Assembly (NCBI GenBank): GCA_026003335.1
Contig: BPHB01000001.1
Span: 124,001 to 188,000 of the forward strand
Reading direction: 5' to 3'
Length of the DNA: 64,000 bases
From: Chitinophagales bacterium
GTDB taxonomy: Bacteria; Bacteroidota; Bacteroidia; Chitinophagales; CAIOSU01
Shown here: piece by piece, positions 1 to 8,765 of the stretch
How positions within the stretch are numbered: position 1 is the stretch's first letter
How the letters are laid out: every line of letters starts with the position of its first letter
Translations under genes and position numbers: made by a program
Notes under the pieces: generated by a model
Database searches by the model: none
What the model saw: only the letters and a program-made list of their open reading frames with translations
What the model was told of the DNA's origin: nothing

Positions 1-1
1 T

Positions 2-790
2 CTGGTGGCGGAAAGATTTGCACAAAATAAAAACAGCTGGGAAGAAACGCTTTACCAGATTGTGGCCAGAAATTACGGGTTGAAAGCTAATGCCGATGCC
101 TTTGAGTTATTGGCCAGAAGCCTGCCGTTGAAAATTCTTGCCAAACATAAAAACAGCTTGTTTCAAATCGAAGCCCTCCTTTTTGGTCAGGCCGGTTTGT
201 TACACAGGCATTTTGAAGAAGCTTACCCGGATAAATTACAGGAAGAATATCGCTTTCTTCGGCAGAAGTATGGTTTGACTCCCCTGAATACCAAGCTTTG
301 GAAGTTTTTGAGAATGCGACCCATAAGTTTCCCTACCATCAGAATTGCCCAATTCGCAATGCTTATCTATCGCTCTTCGGGCTTGTTTTCTCAAATCATC
401 AGCAAAGACTCGGTGCATGAGCTCAGGCAGCTATTTGATGCAGGCACCTCAGATTACTGGCTCAACCACTATCTTTTTGATAAACCCTCTGTAAAAAAGA
501 ACAAAAAAGCGGGGAAGGCGTTTATTGACTCTCTGGTTATCAATGCGGTCTTGCCGGTACTGTTTACGTATGGCAAAATAAAAGACAACATAGAGATGCA
601 GGAGAAGGCACTGGAAATGTTAGCATCCCTGCCGCCAGATGCCAATTCTATATTGCGTCATTGGGAGCACCTTGGATTTACCGCCAGCTCGGCTTATGAA
701 AGTCAGGCATTGATTCAGCTTAAGAATGCACATTGTGATAATAAAAGGTGTCTGAAGTGTTTTATCGGCTACAAACTTCTCAAAGCTTAG
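2..790 (+). CDS. DUF2851 family protein, 5'-truncated by window edge
   Basis: This is the C-terminal part of a DUF2851 protein, a Bacteroidota-typical family of unknown function with full-length members of roughly 430 residues. The reading frame is open to the left edge, so the GTG at 5 is probably not the true start and the gene begins outside the window. Recognisable family features are the segment LLFGQAGLL near residue 60, the stretch LRMRPISFPTIRIAQ near residue 105, and a C-terminal cysteine cluster (CDNKRCLKC) close to residue 245 that could bind a metal. The gene ends 48 bases before the PspC gene on the same strand. Family assignment is by sequence pattern; the biochemical role is unknown. 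Confidence 0.8.
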   Translation: MVAERFAQNKNSWEETLYQIVARNYGLKANADAFELLARSLPLKILAKHKNSLFQIEALLFGQAGLLHRHFEEAYPDKLQEEYRFLRQKYGLTPLNTKLWKFLRMRPISFPTIRIAQFAMLIYRSSGLFSQIISKDSVHELRQLFDAGTSDYWLNHYLFDKPSVKKNKKAGKAFIDSLVINAVLPVLFTYGKIKDNIEMQEKALEMLASLPPDANSILRHWEHLGFTASSAYESQALIQLKNAHCDNKRCLKCFIGYKLLKA

Positions 791-838
791 TGGATAATTT
801 CATTGCAATGCACACTATAAATCTGTAAATTGCCGGAC

Positions 839-1057
839 ATGGACAAGTTACGTAATATCATTGAGCCCCGCTTTTTTGGCGTATGCGCCTACCTCGGTGA
901 AAAATTCAACATCCCCTCGTCTCAGATACGGCTTTTTTTTATTTATAGTTCTTTTGTTACCGCAGGCTCTCCCATCATTATTTATCTATGCCTGGCTTTT
1001 GTCATCAAGCTCAAAGATTATATCAGGGGCAGACGCAGCCCCCTGTGGGATTTTTAG
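839..1057 (+). CDS. PspC domain membrane protein
   Basis: A 72-residue PspC-domain protein. PspC domains occur in phage-shock and envelope-stress proteins and usually sit in the inner membrane. Visible features are the N-terminal IIEPRFFGVCAYLGEKF segment, where PspC proteins normally carry a GVCAGLA-like motif, then DRxxRLFF-like IRLFFIYSS and a hydrophobic stretch (about residues 30-55) followed by a basic tail. I chose the ATG at 839; an in-frame TTG at 830 is less likely. It follows the DUF2851 gene at short distance, so the two may be cotranscribed. Stand-alone short PspC proteins are common in Bacteroidota and mostly uncharacterised. Confidence 0.75.
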   Translation: MDKLRNIIEPRFFGVCAYLGEKFNIPSSQIRLFFIYSSFVTAGSPIIIYLCLAFVIKLKDYIRGRRSPLWDF

Positions 1058-1119
1058 AGCGTTTCCCCATTCCGTAATTCTTTCTTCACAATAAGAAATC
1101 AGACTTACCTTTACGTACT

Positions 1120-2421
1120 ATGCCCTTTTACCCCAATATGCAACGGTTAGCAGAATATGGTATCCTTGTGGGCTTACTTATGGGATGCTCAGGTATCTGG
1201 CTGCCGGGTTCTGTATATGCACAGATAAAAAATCCCGGATTTGAAAACTGGACCAATCTGCGTCCGGATGATTGGGTAACCAATAGTTGCCCGGAATGCG
1301 ATCCTCCTTGGGAAACATACATAGCCCGGCAGGATAGCGATGCGTATGCCGGAAATCATAATGTTGACCTGTTAGCGAATGGTCGGCATAAGCCGTTTGT
1401 CTATCAATATGTGGAGCTGGCACAAAATCCTGTGCACCTACAGTTTTACACCAAAGTGCTTTTCCCTCCCTGCGTAAACGAAGCAGGTTTCCATGAACGC
1501 GACACCATTAAAGCGCGCATAGAGCTCTTTTCCAACGGACTTTTGGCAGATTCAGTGGTTTGGATGTATGCCGATAGTTCCTGGGGGACATATCAGCCTG
1601 TGGATATTCCTTTGCCCGCTTCAGCTATCCGATGGGATTCCTGCCGCATATATTTTGAAGGAGGTATGGTTTACGGAGGGTGTGGTGTCATCCCAGCTCC
1701 AACCAGGTTCAAGATAGATGAGGTGGCATTGATTTATCCTTCGTGCGAAGCTGCTTTTTCATACCTTAAAAATGCGGACACGGTGCAGTTCAGCGGATTC
1801 AGTAATTTGACTTCAGCAACCCGCTGGCAATGGAACTTCGGAGACGGCAATGCGGATACGGCTTCTGCTCCGGTCCATATATACGAGCAGGAAGGGTGGT
1901 ATACCGTGTGCGTATATGTAGAAGGTTTGGATTCTGCCCGGCAGACGTGTTCTGCTACATTTTGTGACTCGGTGTTCATAACACGCGCATGTATTGATAG
2001 CACATTGATTTGCCGTCCGATAGGTCTTTGCTGCGATGCTCCGCTGTATATGCCGGTATGTGGTTGTGATGGAATAACCTATGATAATGTCTGCCAGGCA
2101 AGGCTCTGGTACGGGGTAACCCGTGTTACGGAGGGCAGTTGTCTGAACACGTCAGCTCCTCAACCGGATAGTTTAAAAGTTCAGATTCTGGCACGATTGC
2201 TCCATGAAAGATACCTGCAGTTGATAAGTACGAACCCCGGCAGGCTGGACATTGGGGTGTATTCCTTACTGGGTCAAAAGGTGGCTCATTACAATTTCAC
2301 CGTGCCGGCAGGAGTATCTATGCTTTCTTTGGAGGCTGAAAGTATCAGATCAGGCTTATATTATCTTACATTGCTTTTTAACGGGAAACACGCTGGAACA
2401 AAAACTATCCTCATACCATAG
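1120..2421 (+). CDS. Secreted protein with PKD and Kazal-like domains and T9SS sorting domain
   Basis: A 433-residue exported protein. It has an N-terminal signal peptide (hydrophobic LVGLLMGCSGIWL, cleavage near VYA-Q), and a galactose-binding-like N-terminal region starting NPGFENW. A PKD-type domain follows near residues 205-275, with the hallmark WNFGDGNADT. A cysteine-rich Kazal-like segment lies near residues 290-340, with the pattern PVCGCDGITYDNVC. The C-terminal ~75 residues form a type A T9SS sorting domain (DIGVYSLLGQKV, SGLYYLTLLFNGK). It is therefore predicted to cross the outer membrane through the type IX system and stay on the surface or be released. A Kazal fold suggests protease binding, but inhibition is not shown. 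The ATG at 1138 is an alternative start, because a TACCTTTA box lies at 1106-1113. Confidence 0.8.
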   Translation: MPFYPNMQRLAEYGILVGLLMGCSGIWLPGSVYAQIKNPGFENWTNLRPDDWVTNSCPECDPPWETYIARQDSDAYAGNHNVDLLANGRHKPFVYQYVELAQNPVHLQFYTKVLFPPCVNEAGFHERDTIKARIELFSNGLLADSVVWMYADSSWGTYQPVDIPLPASAIRWDSCRIYFEGGMVYGGCGVIPAPTRFKIDEVALIYPSCEAAFSYLKNADTVQFSGFSNLTSATRWQWNFGDGNADTASAPVHIYEQEGWYTVCVYVEGLDSARQTCSATFCDSVFITRACIDSTLICRPIGLCCDAPLYMPVCGCDGITYDNVCQARLWYGVTRVTEGSCLNTSAPQPDSLKVQILARLLHERYLQLISTNPGRLDIGVYSLLGQKVAHYNFTVPAGVSMLSLEAESIRSGLYYLTLLFNGKHAGTKTILIP

Positions 2422-2471
2422 GTTAAGTTTCAGGTTTTGTTTTTATTTAGCCGGGAAATTGCAATTTACGC

Positions 2472-3869
2472 ATGGAAGAAAAAGTAGTCCGCATAGCCGG
2501 AGCCCAGGGTTTTTATGGCGATAGTCCGTTGGCGGCAATGCATATTGTACAAGAAAAAGCAGCCGACTATCTGATGCATGACGCCTTGGCTGAGCTCACG
2601 CTATCCATCTTGCAGAAAGATCGTCAGAAGGACCCTACGCTGGGTTATGCCCGGGATATTGAACTTCTGGCCCGAACTCTTTATCCGGCAGCCTTCTCCA
2701 GCGGAATACGTATAGTTTCTAATTCCGGAGGGTTGAATCCGCCCAGTGCGGCAGCAAGGGTTGCAGAAATACTTCGTAAGCAGGGTCTAACGGGAATTAA
2801 AATCGCATACATTACTGGAGATGACTTGCTGAGCCGTATTCCTGAGCTGCACAAGCAGGGTATTTACCTGAATCACCTGGATACGGGTGAACCCTTTTCA
2901 ACCGCTGCCAATCAAATTACCCATGCAAATGTGTATATAGGAGCCAGGTCGGTGAAAGAAGCTCTTGACCGGGGAGCAGATATAATTCTGGCCGGTCGTG
3001 TTGCTGACCCCTGTCTTACGCTGGGAATCCTCGCCCATGCATTTAACTGGCCTCTTGAAGGGCAACCTTCCCAGCAGGATCTGGATAAACTCGCCTGTGG
3101 CATTACGGTAGGTCATGTGATTGAATGTGGCGGTCAGGCTTCAGGAGGAAATTCCTATGCCGAATGGCCTATGGATTACCCTATTCATAACCTTGCCTAT
3201 CCCATTGCGCATGTTCGGGAAGATGGTTCGGCTATTTTCACCCGTCTGAAAAGTCAGGGAGGAAAAGTTAGCCGCAACACAATTCGCGAGCAACTGGTAT
3301 ATGAGATACATGATCCGGCCAATTATATCACTCCGGATGTGATTGTGGATTTAACCCATATAGAATTGAAAGAAACAGGCCCTGATGAAGTATTTTTTTC
3401 AGGAGCAAAAGGCAAGCCCCGTCCGGAAAAATTAAAGCTAGCTATTGGGCTCTTCGGAGGATATATCAGTGAGCAGTTTTTCTTCTTTTCGTGGCCCTAT
3501 GCTTACGAGAAGTGCCTGAAATTTATTGATGCAGTGAAAAAAATATGGGAAAATCTGCCGCTGCAGATAGAACGTGCCGATTTTGCCATTGTAGGTGTAA
3601 ACGGCATTCATCAGGGGGCTGCTCCCACTCCTTCCCGGCAATGGCTGAATGAAGCTAATGAGTTAGGAGTGCGCGTAGCCATCCGGCATGCCGATGAACG
3701 CACCGGGCGCATGGCCATGAGCGCCATTACCTGCCTTGGGCTCAACGGCCCTCCGGGATTAAACAGCATGCCCGGTTGGGGTAAAACCAATCGCGTAAAA
3801 CTCAGCCTGTGGCCTACACTTGTACCACGTGAAATTGTGGAAGAAAAAGTAGAAATTATTGAAACCTGA
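2472..3869 (+). CDS. AtuA-type acyclic terpene utilisation family protein (DUF1446)
   Basis: A 465-residue member of the DUF1446 family, whose named member AtuA belongs to the acyclic terpene (citronellol/geraniol) utilisation cluster of Pseudomonas. Recognisable stretches are GAQGFYGDSPLAA at the start, SNSGGLNPP near residue 85, LAGRVADPCLTLGI near residue 175, and VGHVIECGGQASGGN near residue 220. The catalytic role of the family is not settled. The protein ends where the ~110-residue C-terminal domain of longer AtuA proteins would begin; that domain is encoded separately by the next gene, 10 bases downstream. The ATG at 2472 agrees with family N-termini. No other terpene genes are visible nearby, so a terpene substrate is not supported here. 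Confidence 0.75.
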   Translation: MEEKVVRIAGAQGFYGDSPLAAMHIVQEKAADYLMHDALAELTLSILQKDRQKDPTLGYARDIELLARTLYPAAFSSGIRIVSNSGGLNPPSAAARVAEILRKQGLTGIKIAYITGDDLLSRIPELHKQGIYLNHLDTGEPFSTAANQITHANVYIGARSVKEALDRGADIILAGRVADPCLTLGILAHAFNWPLEGQPSQQDLDKLACGITVGHVIECGGQASGGNSYAEWPMDYPIHNLAYPIAHVREDGSAIFTRLKSQGGKVSRNTIREQLVYEIHDPANYITPDVIVDLTHIELKETGPDEVFFSGAKGKPRPEKLKLAIGLFGGYISEQFFFFSWPYAYEKCLKFIDAVKKIWENLPLQIERADFAIVGVNGIHQGAAPTPSRQWLNEANELGVRVAIRHADERTGRMAMSAITCLGLNGPPGLNSMPGWGKTNRVKLSLWPTLVPREIVEEKVEIIET

Positions 3870-3879
3870 AAGCAATGCC

Positions 3880-4200
3880 ATGAAAAAAATCAGACTGATG
3901 GATATCGCCAGTGCCCGCTCAGGTGATAAAAATGACGTGTGTAATATCGGAGTGATGGCGCATACTCCGCAGGACTATGCCTTGTTAAAGAAATATCTGA
4001 CAGCCGAATTGGTAAAACGACATTTTAACGGTCTCATCAAAGGTGAAGTAGTGCGCTACGAATGGGATTGCATTGAAGCGCTCAATTTCATATGCCATGA
4101 GGCTCTTGACGGAGGTGGCAGCAGCTCTATGCGTATGGATAACCTGGGCAAAAACTTTTCCAGTCATCTGTTGCGCCTGGAAATAGAAGTAGCTGATTAA
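3880..4200 (+). CDS. AtuA-like C-terminal (ferredoxin-fold) domain protein
   Basis: A 106-residue protein corresponding to the small C-terminal domain found fused to DUF1446 in longer AtuA proteins. Family hallmarks are IASARSGDKNDVCNIGV at residues 7-23, LIKGEVVRYEW near residue 55, and the glycine run ALDGGGSSSMR near residue 77. I chose the ATG at 3880; a TTG at 3859 in the same frame overlaps the upstream gene and would add residues unlike the family. It starts 10 bases after the DUF1446 gene, so the pair is almost certainly cotranscribed and probably forms a complex equivalent to the fused protein. Confidence 0.75.
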   Translation: MKKIRLMDIASARSGDKNDVCNIGVMAHTPQDYALLKKYLTAELVKRHFNGLIKGEVVRYEWDCIEALNFICHEALDGGGSSSMRMDNLGKNFSSHLLRLEIEVAD

Positions 4201-4251
4201 TTTTTATCCGGTTTCGGTGTCTGTATCCTTTGTTGAAATCATGTTGTACCT

Positions 4252-5619
4252 ATGCGTAATGACGTAAAAGATTATATCCGCACCCATCAGGAACGCTTTC
4301 TCTCAGAGTTGTTCGGGTTGCTGCGTATCCCCTCTGTAAGTGCTGACTCCCGGTATAAAGCGGACGTGCGGAAAGCTGCCGAATGGGTCAAAGATCAACT
4401 GCTGGCTGCCGGGGCAGGTGAGGCAAGGCTTTACGATACTCCCGGTCACCCGGTGGTTTATGCAGAAAAAATAATATCCGATTCACTTCCTACAGTGCTT
4501 GTGTACGGACATTATGATGTGCAACCTCCTGATCCGCTTGAGTTATGGGACTCACCTCCCTTTGAACCGGTTTTAAAAAACGGTAAAATCTACGCCCGGG
4601 GCGCATGTGATGATAAGGGGCAGATGTATGTCCATATAAAGGCTTTTGAAACGCTGATGCAATTAAACCAACTACCCTGTAATGTGAAATTTATGATTGA
4701 AGGCGAAGAGGAAGTGGGTTCACAGCATCTGGGGGAATTTGTACGGCAAAACAAAGCTCTGCTTAAGGCTGATGTAATAATCATATCCGATACCTCCATG
4801 CTTTCCAATGAGCAGCCTTCCATTACCGTAGGCCTGCGTGGCCTGAGCTATGTGGAAGTGGAGTTGACCGGTCCTAACCGTGATCTGCACTCCGGAGTAT
4901 ATGGAGGGGCGGTGGGCAATCCTGCTAACATCTTGTGCGAGTTAATAGCTTCATTGAAAGACAAAGACCGCAAAATCACCATTCCCGGTTTTTACGATGA
5001 TGTAATTGAGCTGACGCCTGAAGAAAGAAAGCAAATGGCTCAAATTCCTTTTGACGAAGAGGACTACAAAAAACACCTTGGGCTGAACGCTCTTGATGGA
5101 GAAAAAGGTTTTACTCCCTATGAACTAACCACCGTACGTCCTTCATTAGATGTCAATGGCATATGGAGCGGGTATACCGGAGAAGGAGCCAAAACCGTTT
5201 TGCCAGCCCGGGCCTTTGCCAAAATCTCTATGCGTTTGGTGCCCTATCAAGACCCGGAGAAAATAACCCGCCTTTTTAGCGAATACCTTCTGGCAATAGC
5301 TCCCCCATCGGTGACCGTGCGCATTTCCCCGCATCATGGGGGCAAACCGGTACTGGTGCCCACGCATTCGCGGGCATATCACGCTGCCGAGCTGGCCTAT
5401 GAAAAAAGTTTTGGCAAAAAGCCACTGCCGGTGCGTAGTGGTGGCAGTATTCCTATTGTAGCTCTTTTTGAAGAAACGTTAGGACTCACCTCCCTGTTAT
5501 TGGGATTTGGTTTGGATACCGATGCCATCCATTCTCCCAATGAGCACTTCGGAGTCTTTAACTTTCTCAAAGGGATAGAAACCATTTGCTACTTTTATCA
5601 AAACTACCGGCATCTGTAA
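4252..5619 (+). CDS. M20 family metallodipeptidase
   Basis: A 455-residue M20/M28-superfamily zinc peptidase of the cytosolic dipeptidase (CNDP-like) group, which cleaves dipeptides or related amide bonds with two metal ions. The metal-site motifs are all visible: GHYDVQPP near residue 87, ARGACDDKGQ near residue 120, EGEEEVGS near residue 153, the SDTS aspartate near residue 182, and SPNEHFG near residue 428. DLHSGVYGG near residue 212 marks the dimerisation (lid) domain. Length and domain order fit the family. It lies 51 bases after the AtuA pair on the same strand and may share its transcript. Confidence 0.88.
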   Translation: MRNDVKDYIRTHQERFLSELFGLLRIPSVSADSRYKADVRKAAEWVKDQLLAAGAGEARLYDTPGHPVVYAEKIISDSLPTVLVYGHYDVQPPDPLELWDSPPFEPVLKNGKIYARGACDDKGQMYVHIKAFETLMQLNQLPCNVKFMIEGEEEVGSQHLGEFVRQNKALLKADVIIISDTSMLSNEQPSITVGLRGLSYVEVELTGPNRDLHSGVYGGAVGNPANILCELIASLKDKDRKITIPGFYDDVIELTPEERKQMAQIPFDEEDYKKHLGLNALDGEKGFTPYELTTVRPSLDVNGIWSGYTGEGAKTVLPARAFAKISMRLVPYQDPEKITRLFSEYLLAIAPPSVTVRISPHHGGKPVLVPTHSRAYHAAELAYEKSFGKKPLPVRSGGSIPIVALFEETLGLTSLLLGFGLDTDAIHSPNEHFGVFNFLKGIETICYFYQNYRHL

Positions 5620-5628
5620 GCAGCCCCG

Positions 5629-6165
5629 TCAGTATGGTTTCAGAAAATCCACTTGTATCCTGAAGCTGTCCGGCTCCATAAATTTTATTTGCTGACGTCC
5701 CTGTACCGAATAGCCTTGGTCCCGCACATAATTGAGTTGTTGATAAAGCGTGTAAAGAACATTGGATGTACGGATAAGGGCCGACACACGTACCGGATTT
5801 ACGCTATCAAAATGCACCGTCAGCGTGCGGGTGGGCAGGGAGCTATCCAGTGCCGTGTAATGGACACTGAACGATGATGCCGAGAAAGTGGTATCCGTGC
5901 GGTAGCTGCCTAAGTATGCTTTTTTATTGATATCAGCTTCGCGGAAAGGGGCCAGTTCCTGACGCCAGTTGCGGATTTTAAGAGTTTTTTCTTCAGACTC
6001 TCCATTCATGACCACTGTTTTGTGCACGGGAATGCCAAGAGAATCCAGTCTGGTTGCTTCCTGATGGATAAAATGCACCAGATTAAAATATTCAGCTTGG
6101 TTTTCCCTTACTTCATGACGAGTGCATCCGGCAAAAAACAAAAAAAGTAATACCCCCTTTTTCAT
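5629..6165 (-). CDS. Predicted lipoprotein, unknown function
   Basis: A 178-residue protein with a short lipoprotein signal (MKKGVLLFLFFAGC, lipobox FAGC, lipidated cysteine near residue 14). The mature part is hydrophilic with alternating pattern, and I do not recognise a family. It runs convergent to the M20 peptidase (9-base gap) and points away from the DUF4783 gene. Probably periplasmic, anchored to a membrane. Confidence 0.65.
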   Translation of the reverse strand: MKKGVLLFLFFAGCTRHEVRENQAEYFNLVHFIHQEATRLDSLGIPVHKTVVMNGESEEKTLKIRNWRQELAPFREADINKKAYLGSYRTDTTFSASSFSVHYTALDSSLPTRTLTVHFDSVNPVRVSALIRTSNVLYTLYQQLNYVRDQGYSVQGRQQIKFMEPDSFRIQVDFLKPY

Positions 6166-6359
6166 TTAAAAAGTTTCGTGACTGCTTACCCGGCCCCCTT
6201 TCTCCAAAAAGGAAGAAAATAACTGTAAACCTGGACACATTCCTGATTGTGGATAATTTTGCTAAATTATGCGAATGGAAATTGAAAACTTTAACTTTTC
6301 GTTTCACTACACCTGGGATGGCATGGTTTTCGCCTCCTTACTGTAAAATGGATTGAGTG

Positions 6360-6752
6360 ATGATGCTAAAACTTGTTTGTTTAATAGGATTCCTGTCCTT
6401 CCCGGGAGCAGGGCATATATTGCTGAATTCCGAGCTGGAAAAAATCGCCCTGGCAATACAAACCGGAAATTCCAGAGAACTGGCAAGATATCTGGACAAC
6501 TCCGTAGAGATCACCATTTATGAAAAGGAAGAAACCTATAGCAAAGTACAGGCAGAGATGGTACTGAAAGATTTTTTTACCCGCAACAAGCCCCTTTCTT
6601 TTAAAATAATTCATAACGGCAGCTCAAATCAGGGGGCACAGTATGCCATAGGCACCCTGACTACAGATAAGGGCACCTTTCGCACTTACCTTTACCTGAA
6701 ATTAAAGGGGCAGAGTCTTTTGATTCAGGAGATACGTTTTGAACGGGATTAA
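6360..6752 (+). CDS. DUF4783 domain protein, secreted
   Basis: A 130-residue protein with a signal-like N-terminus (MMLKLVCLIGFLSFPGAG) followed by a DUF4783-type, NTF2-like fold. Typical features are LEKIALAIQTGNSRELARYLDNSVEI, then ETYSKVQAEMVLKDFF and a C-terminal YLKLKGQSLLIQEIRFE. The fold is a small binding domain in the periplasm; the ligand is unknown. Start codons at 6357 (GTG), 6360 (ATG) and 6363 (ATG) are all possible; I chose 6360. It is followed 15 bases later by nadC, and DUF4783 genes are often found beside nadC in Bacteroidota. Confidence 0.72.
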   Translation: MMLKLVCLIGFLSFPGAGHILLNSELEKIALAIQTGNSRELARYLDNSVEITIYEKEETYSKVQAEMVLKDFFTRNKPLSFKIIHNGSSNQGAQYAIGTLTTDKGTFRTYLYLKLKGQSLLIQEIRFERD

Positions 6753-6767
6753 GCGGCATTCCTGCAC

Positions 6768-7601
6768 GTGGAAATAGAACACTTTATACGGGCTGCTATT
6801 GAGGAAGACATAGGAGCAGGTGATCATACTTCCTTAGCCTGTATTCCAGAGGCGCGGCTTAGCAAAGCCGAAATAATAGCCCGAGGCAATGGAGTGATTG
6901 CCGGCATTGAAATAGCCCGTAAGGTTTTTGAAATTATTGACCCTGATTTGGCCGTGGAACCTGTATTCAGGGATGGCGATATGGTTGAACGGGAAGACAT
7001 GGTCATGCTTATCCGGGGAAGAGCCCGCTCCATTTTAAAAGCCGAACGGGTGGTGCTCAACTTCATGCAGCGTATGAGCGGCATTTCCACCCTCACAAGA
7101 AAATATGTAAAAGCGGTAGAAGGGTTTCCGGTAAAAATTCTGGATACCCGCAAGACTACCCCCCTTTTTCGGGAGTTTGAAAAGCTTGCCGTTAAAATTG
7201 GAGGAGGTGAAAATCATCGCATGGGGCTGTACGATATGATTATGATAAAGGATAATCATATCGCTTACGCAGGTGGAATAAAGCCGGCTATACAGGCAGT
7301 TCGCCACTATCTGGAAGCCAATAATCTTTCCCTGAAAATTGAAATTGAAACGTCCTCCCTTGAAGAAGTGCAGGAAGTAATTGCAACAGGTGGTGTGCAC
7401 CGCATTATGCTGGATAACTTTAAAATTCCGGTTGTCAAAAAGGCCGTTAAACTCATCAATAAATCTTGTGAAATTGAGGTTTCCGGAGGTATTACACTGG
7501 AATCCGTTCGCGATTACGCAGCCTGTGGAGTAGACTACATCTCTGTCGGTGCTCTTACGCATTCCTATAAAAGCCTTGATCTGAGTCTGGAGGCAATATG
7601 A
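6768..7601 (+). CDS. nadC: Nicotinate-nucleotide pyrophosphorylase (quinolinate phosphoribosyltransferase)
   Basis: A 277-residue NadC, which joins quinolinate and PRPP to give nicotinate mononucleotide, CO2 and pyrophosphate in de novo NAD synthesis. It carries the family signatures: EEDIGAGDHTS near residue 12, RTTPLFR preceded by ILDTRKT near residue 125, GGGENHRMGLYDM near residue 147, IKDNHI near residue 160, IEIETSSLEE near residue 192, and EVSGGIT near residue 237. The start is a GTG at 6768, giving an N-terminus of normal length. No nadA or nadB is in the window. The gene lies in a plus-strand run with DUF4783 upstream. Confidence 0.93.
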   Translation: MEIEHFIRAAIEEDIGAGDHTSLACIPEARLSKAEIIARGNGVIAGIEIARKVFEIIDPDLAVEPVFRDGDMVEREDMVMLIRGRARSILKAERVVLNFMQRMSGISTLTRKYVKAVEGFPVKILDTRKTTPLFREFEKLAVKIGGGENHRMGLYDMIMIKDNHIAYAGGIKPAIQAVRHYLEANNLSLKIEIETSSLEEVQEVIATGGVHRIMLDNFKIPVVKKAVKLINKSCEIEVSGGITLESVRDYAACGVDYISVGALTHSYKSLDLSLEAI

Positions 7602-7700
7602 GTACATCTCAGCTGCTATTTTTTGTATATCCGGGGCAATCTGTGCCGGTTTTTGCACCAGCCGGATTCCTGTTCCGGGGTTTTTGATGCTTGCCGATTG

Positions 7701-8597
7701 ATGAATCAGAAAAAAAGAATCCTCTTTATTATCAATCCGATTTCCGGCATTCGCAGACGGCAGAAACAGCGCCTGCCTGAGCTGATTGTACAATATCTTG
7801 ACCGTACCAAATACACCTTTGCAATCCGATATACTGAATATGCAGGTCATGCTACCGAGCTGGCAAGAGAAGCGGTGCACAACGGGGTGGATGTAGTGGT
7901 TGCAGTAGGGGGCGATGGCTCGGTGAATGAAATCGGTCAATGCCTGGTTCATACAAATACCGCTCTGGCGATTTTGCCTTTTGGTTCCGGCAACGGACTA
8001 GCCCGCCATCTGGGTATTCCGCTGAATGCCCTACAGGCGCTGCAGGTTATCAATCAGGGGAAAGTGAAGAACATTGATGTTGGCGAATTTGCCCCTGGAA
8101 AATATTTCTTTAGCAATGTGGGCGTAGGCTTTGCCGTAACGGTAGTCAAATGGTTTGAACACCATAAAGTAAGAGGCTTTTTATCTTATGTTGTTGCCGT
8201 AGTGCGGGCCTTTACCAATAGCCAGCCGTTGAGGTTAAAACTGGCCGTAGATGAAAAGATAATGGACAAAGAGGTAACTCTTTTGAATGTATGCAACTCC
8301 AATCAATACGGCTATAACGTAGGCCTTGCACCGGATGCACGCCTGGATGACGGATTGCTGGATGTGGTAGTGCTAAATAAATTTTCTCGCTGGCGCTTTC
8401 CATGGTATGCCATCTGCATTCTCCTGAAAAAAACAGCATGGGTGCCGCACTATGAGCTGTATTTGGTAAAAGATTGTAGGGTTTTGAATGAAGACAAGCA
8501 ATACTGGACTCTGCAGGTAGACGGAGAACTGGAAAAATTCCGCTATGACTGGGAGGTGAAAGTGCTGCAGGGAGCTCTGCGCGTGATGGTGCCCTGA
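7701..8597 (+). CDS. Diacylglycerol/lipid kinase family protein (YegS-like)
   Basis: A 298-residue lipid kinase of the DAGK catalytic-domain family (YegS/BmrU type), which phosphorylates diacylglycerol or related lipids with ATP at the inner face of the membrane. The nucleotide-binding signature VAVGGDGSVNEIGQC lies near residue 65, preceded by INPISG near residue 11 and followed by LPFGSGNGLARHLGI near residue 93. The C-terminal domain begins with the NVGVGFAV segment near residue 140. I chose the ATG at 7701, which places ILFIINPISG at the usual distance from the start; the frame is open upstream to 7623 but that part is unlike the family. Confidence 0.85.
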   Translation: MNQKKRILFIINPISGIRRRQKQRLPELIVQYLDRTKYTFAIRYTEYAGHATELAREAVHNGVDVVVAVGGDGSVNEIGQCLVHTNTALAILPFGSGNGLARHLGIPLNALQALQVINQGKVKNIDVGEFAPGKYFFSNVGVGFAVTVVKWFEHHKVRGFLSYVVAVVRAFTNSQPLRLKLAVDEKIMDKEVTLLNVCNSNQYGYNVGLAPDARLDDGLLDVVVLNKFSRWRFPWYAICILLKKTAWVPHYELYLVKDCRVLNEDKQYWTLQVDGELEKFRYDWEVKVLQGALRVMVP

Positions 8598-8765
8598 ATT
8601 AAAAGGTATAATCCATCAGCCCCCTAATGACCAGAATCCCTGCTATCCGGTTTTGTAAGGCTGTTTTGAGATGCAAAGGCGGGAATCAGGTGTTTCCGCA
8701 GCTGTGTTGACCTGCGTCAGCAGGCAATGTCCTAATTTTAAGATGTATTTCTGAACAAAAAACAG

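Noticed and set aside
7035-7952. A 305-codon minus-strand frame over nadC and the lipid kinase gene
   Set aside because: It is antisense to two well-supported genes and has no family character.
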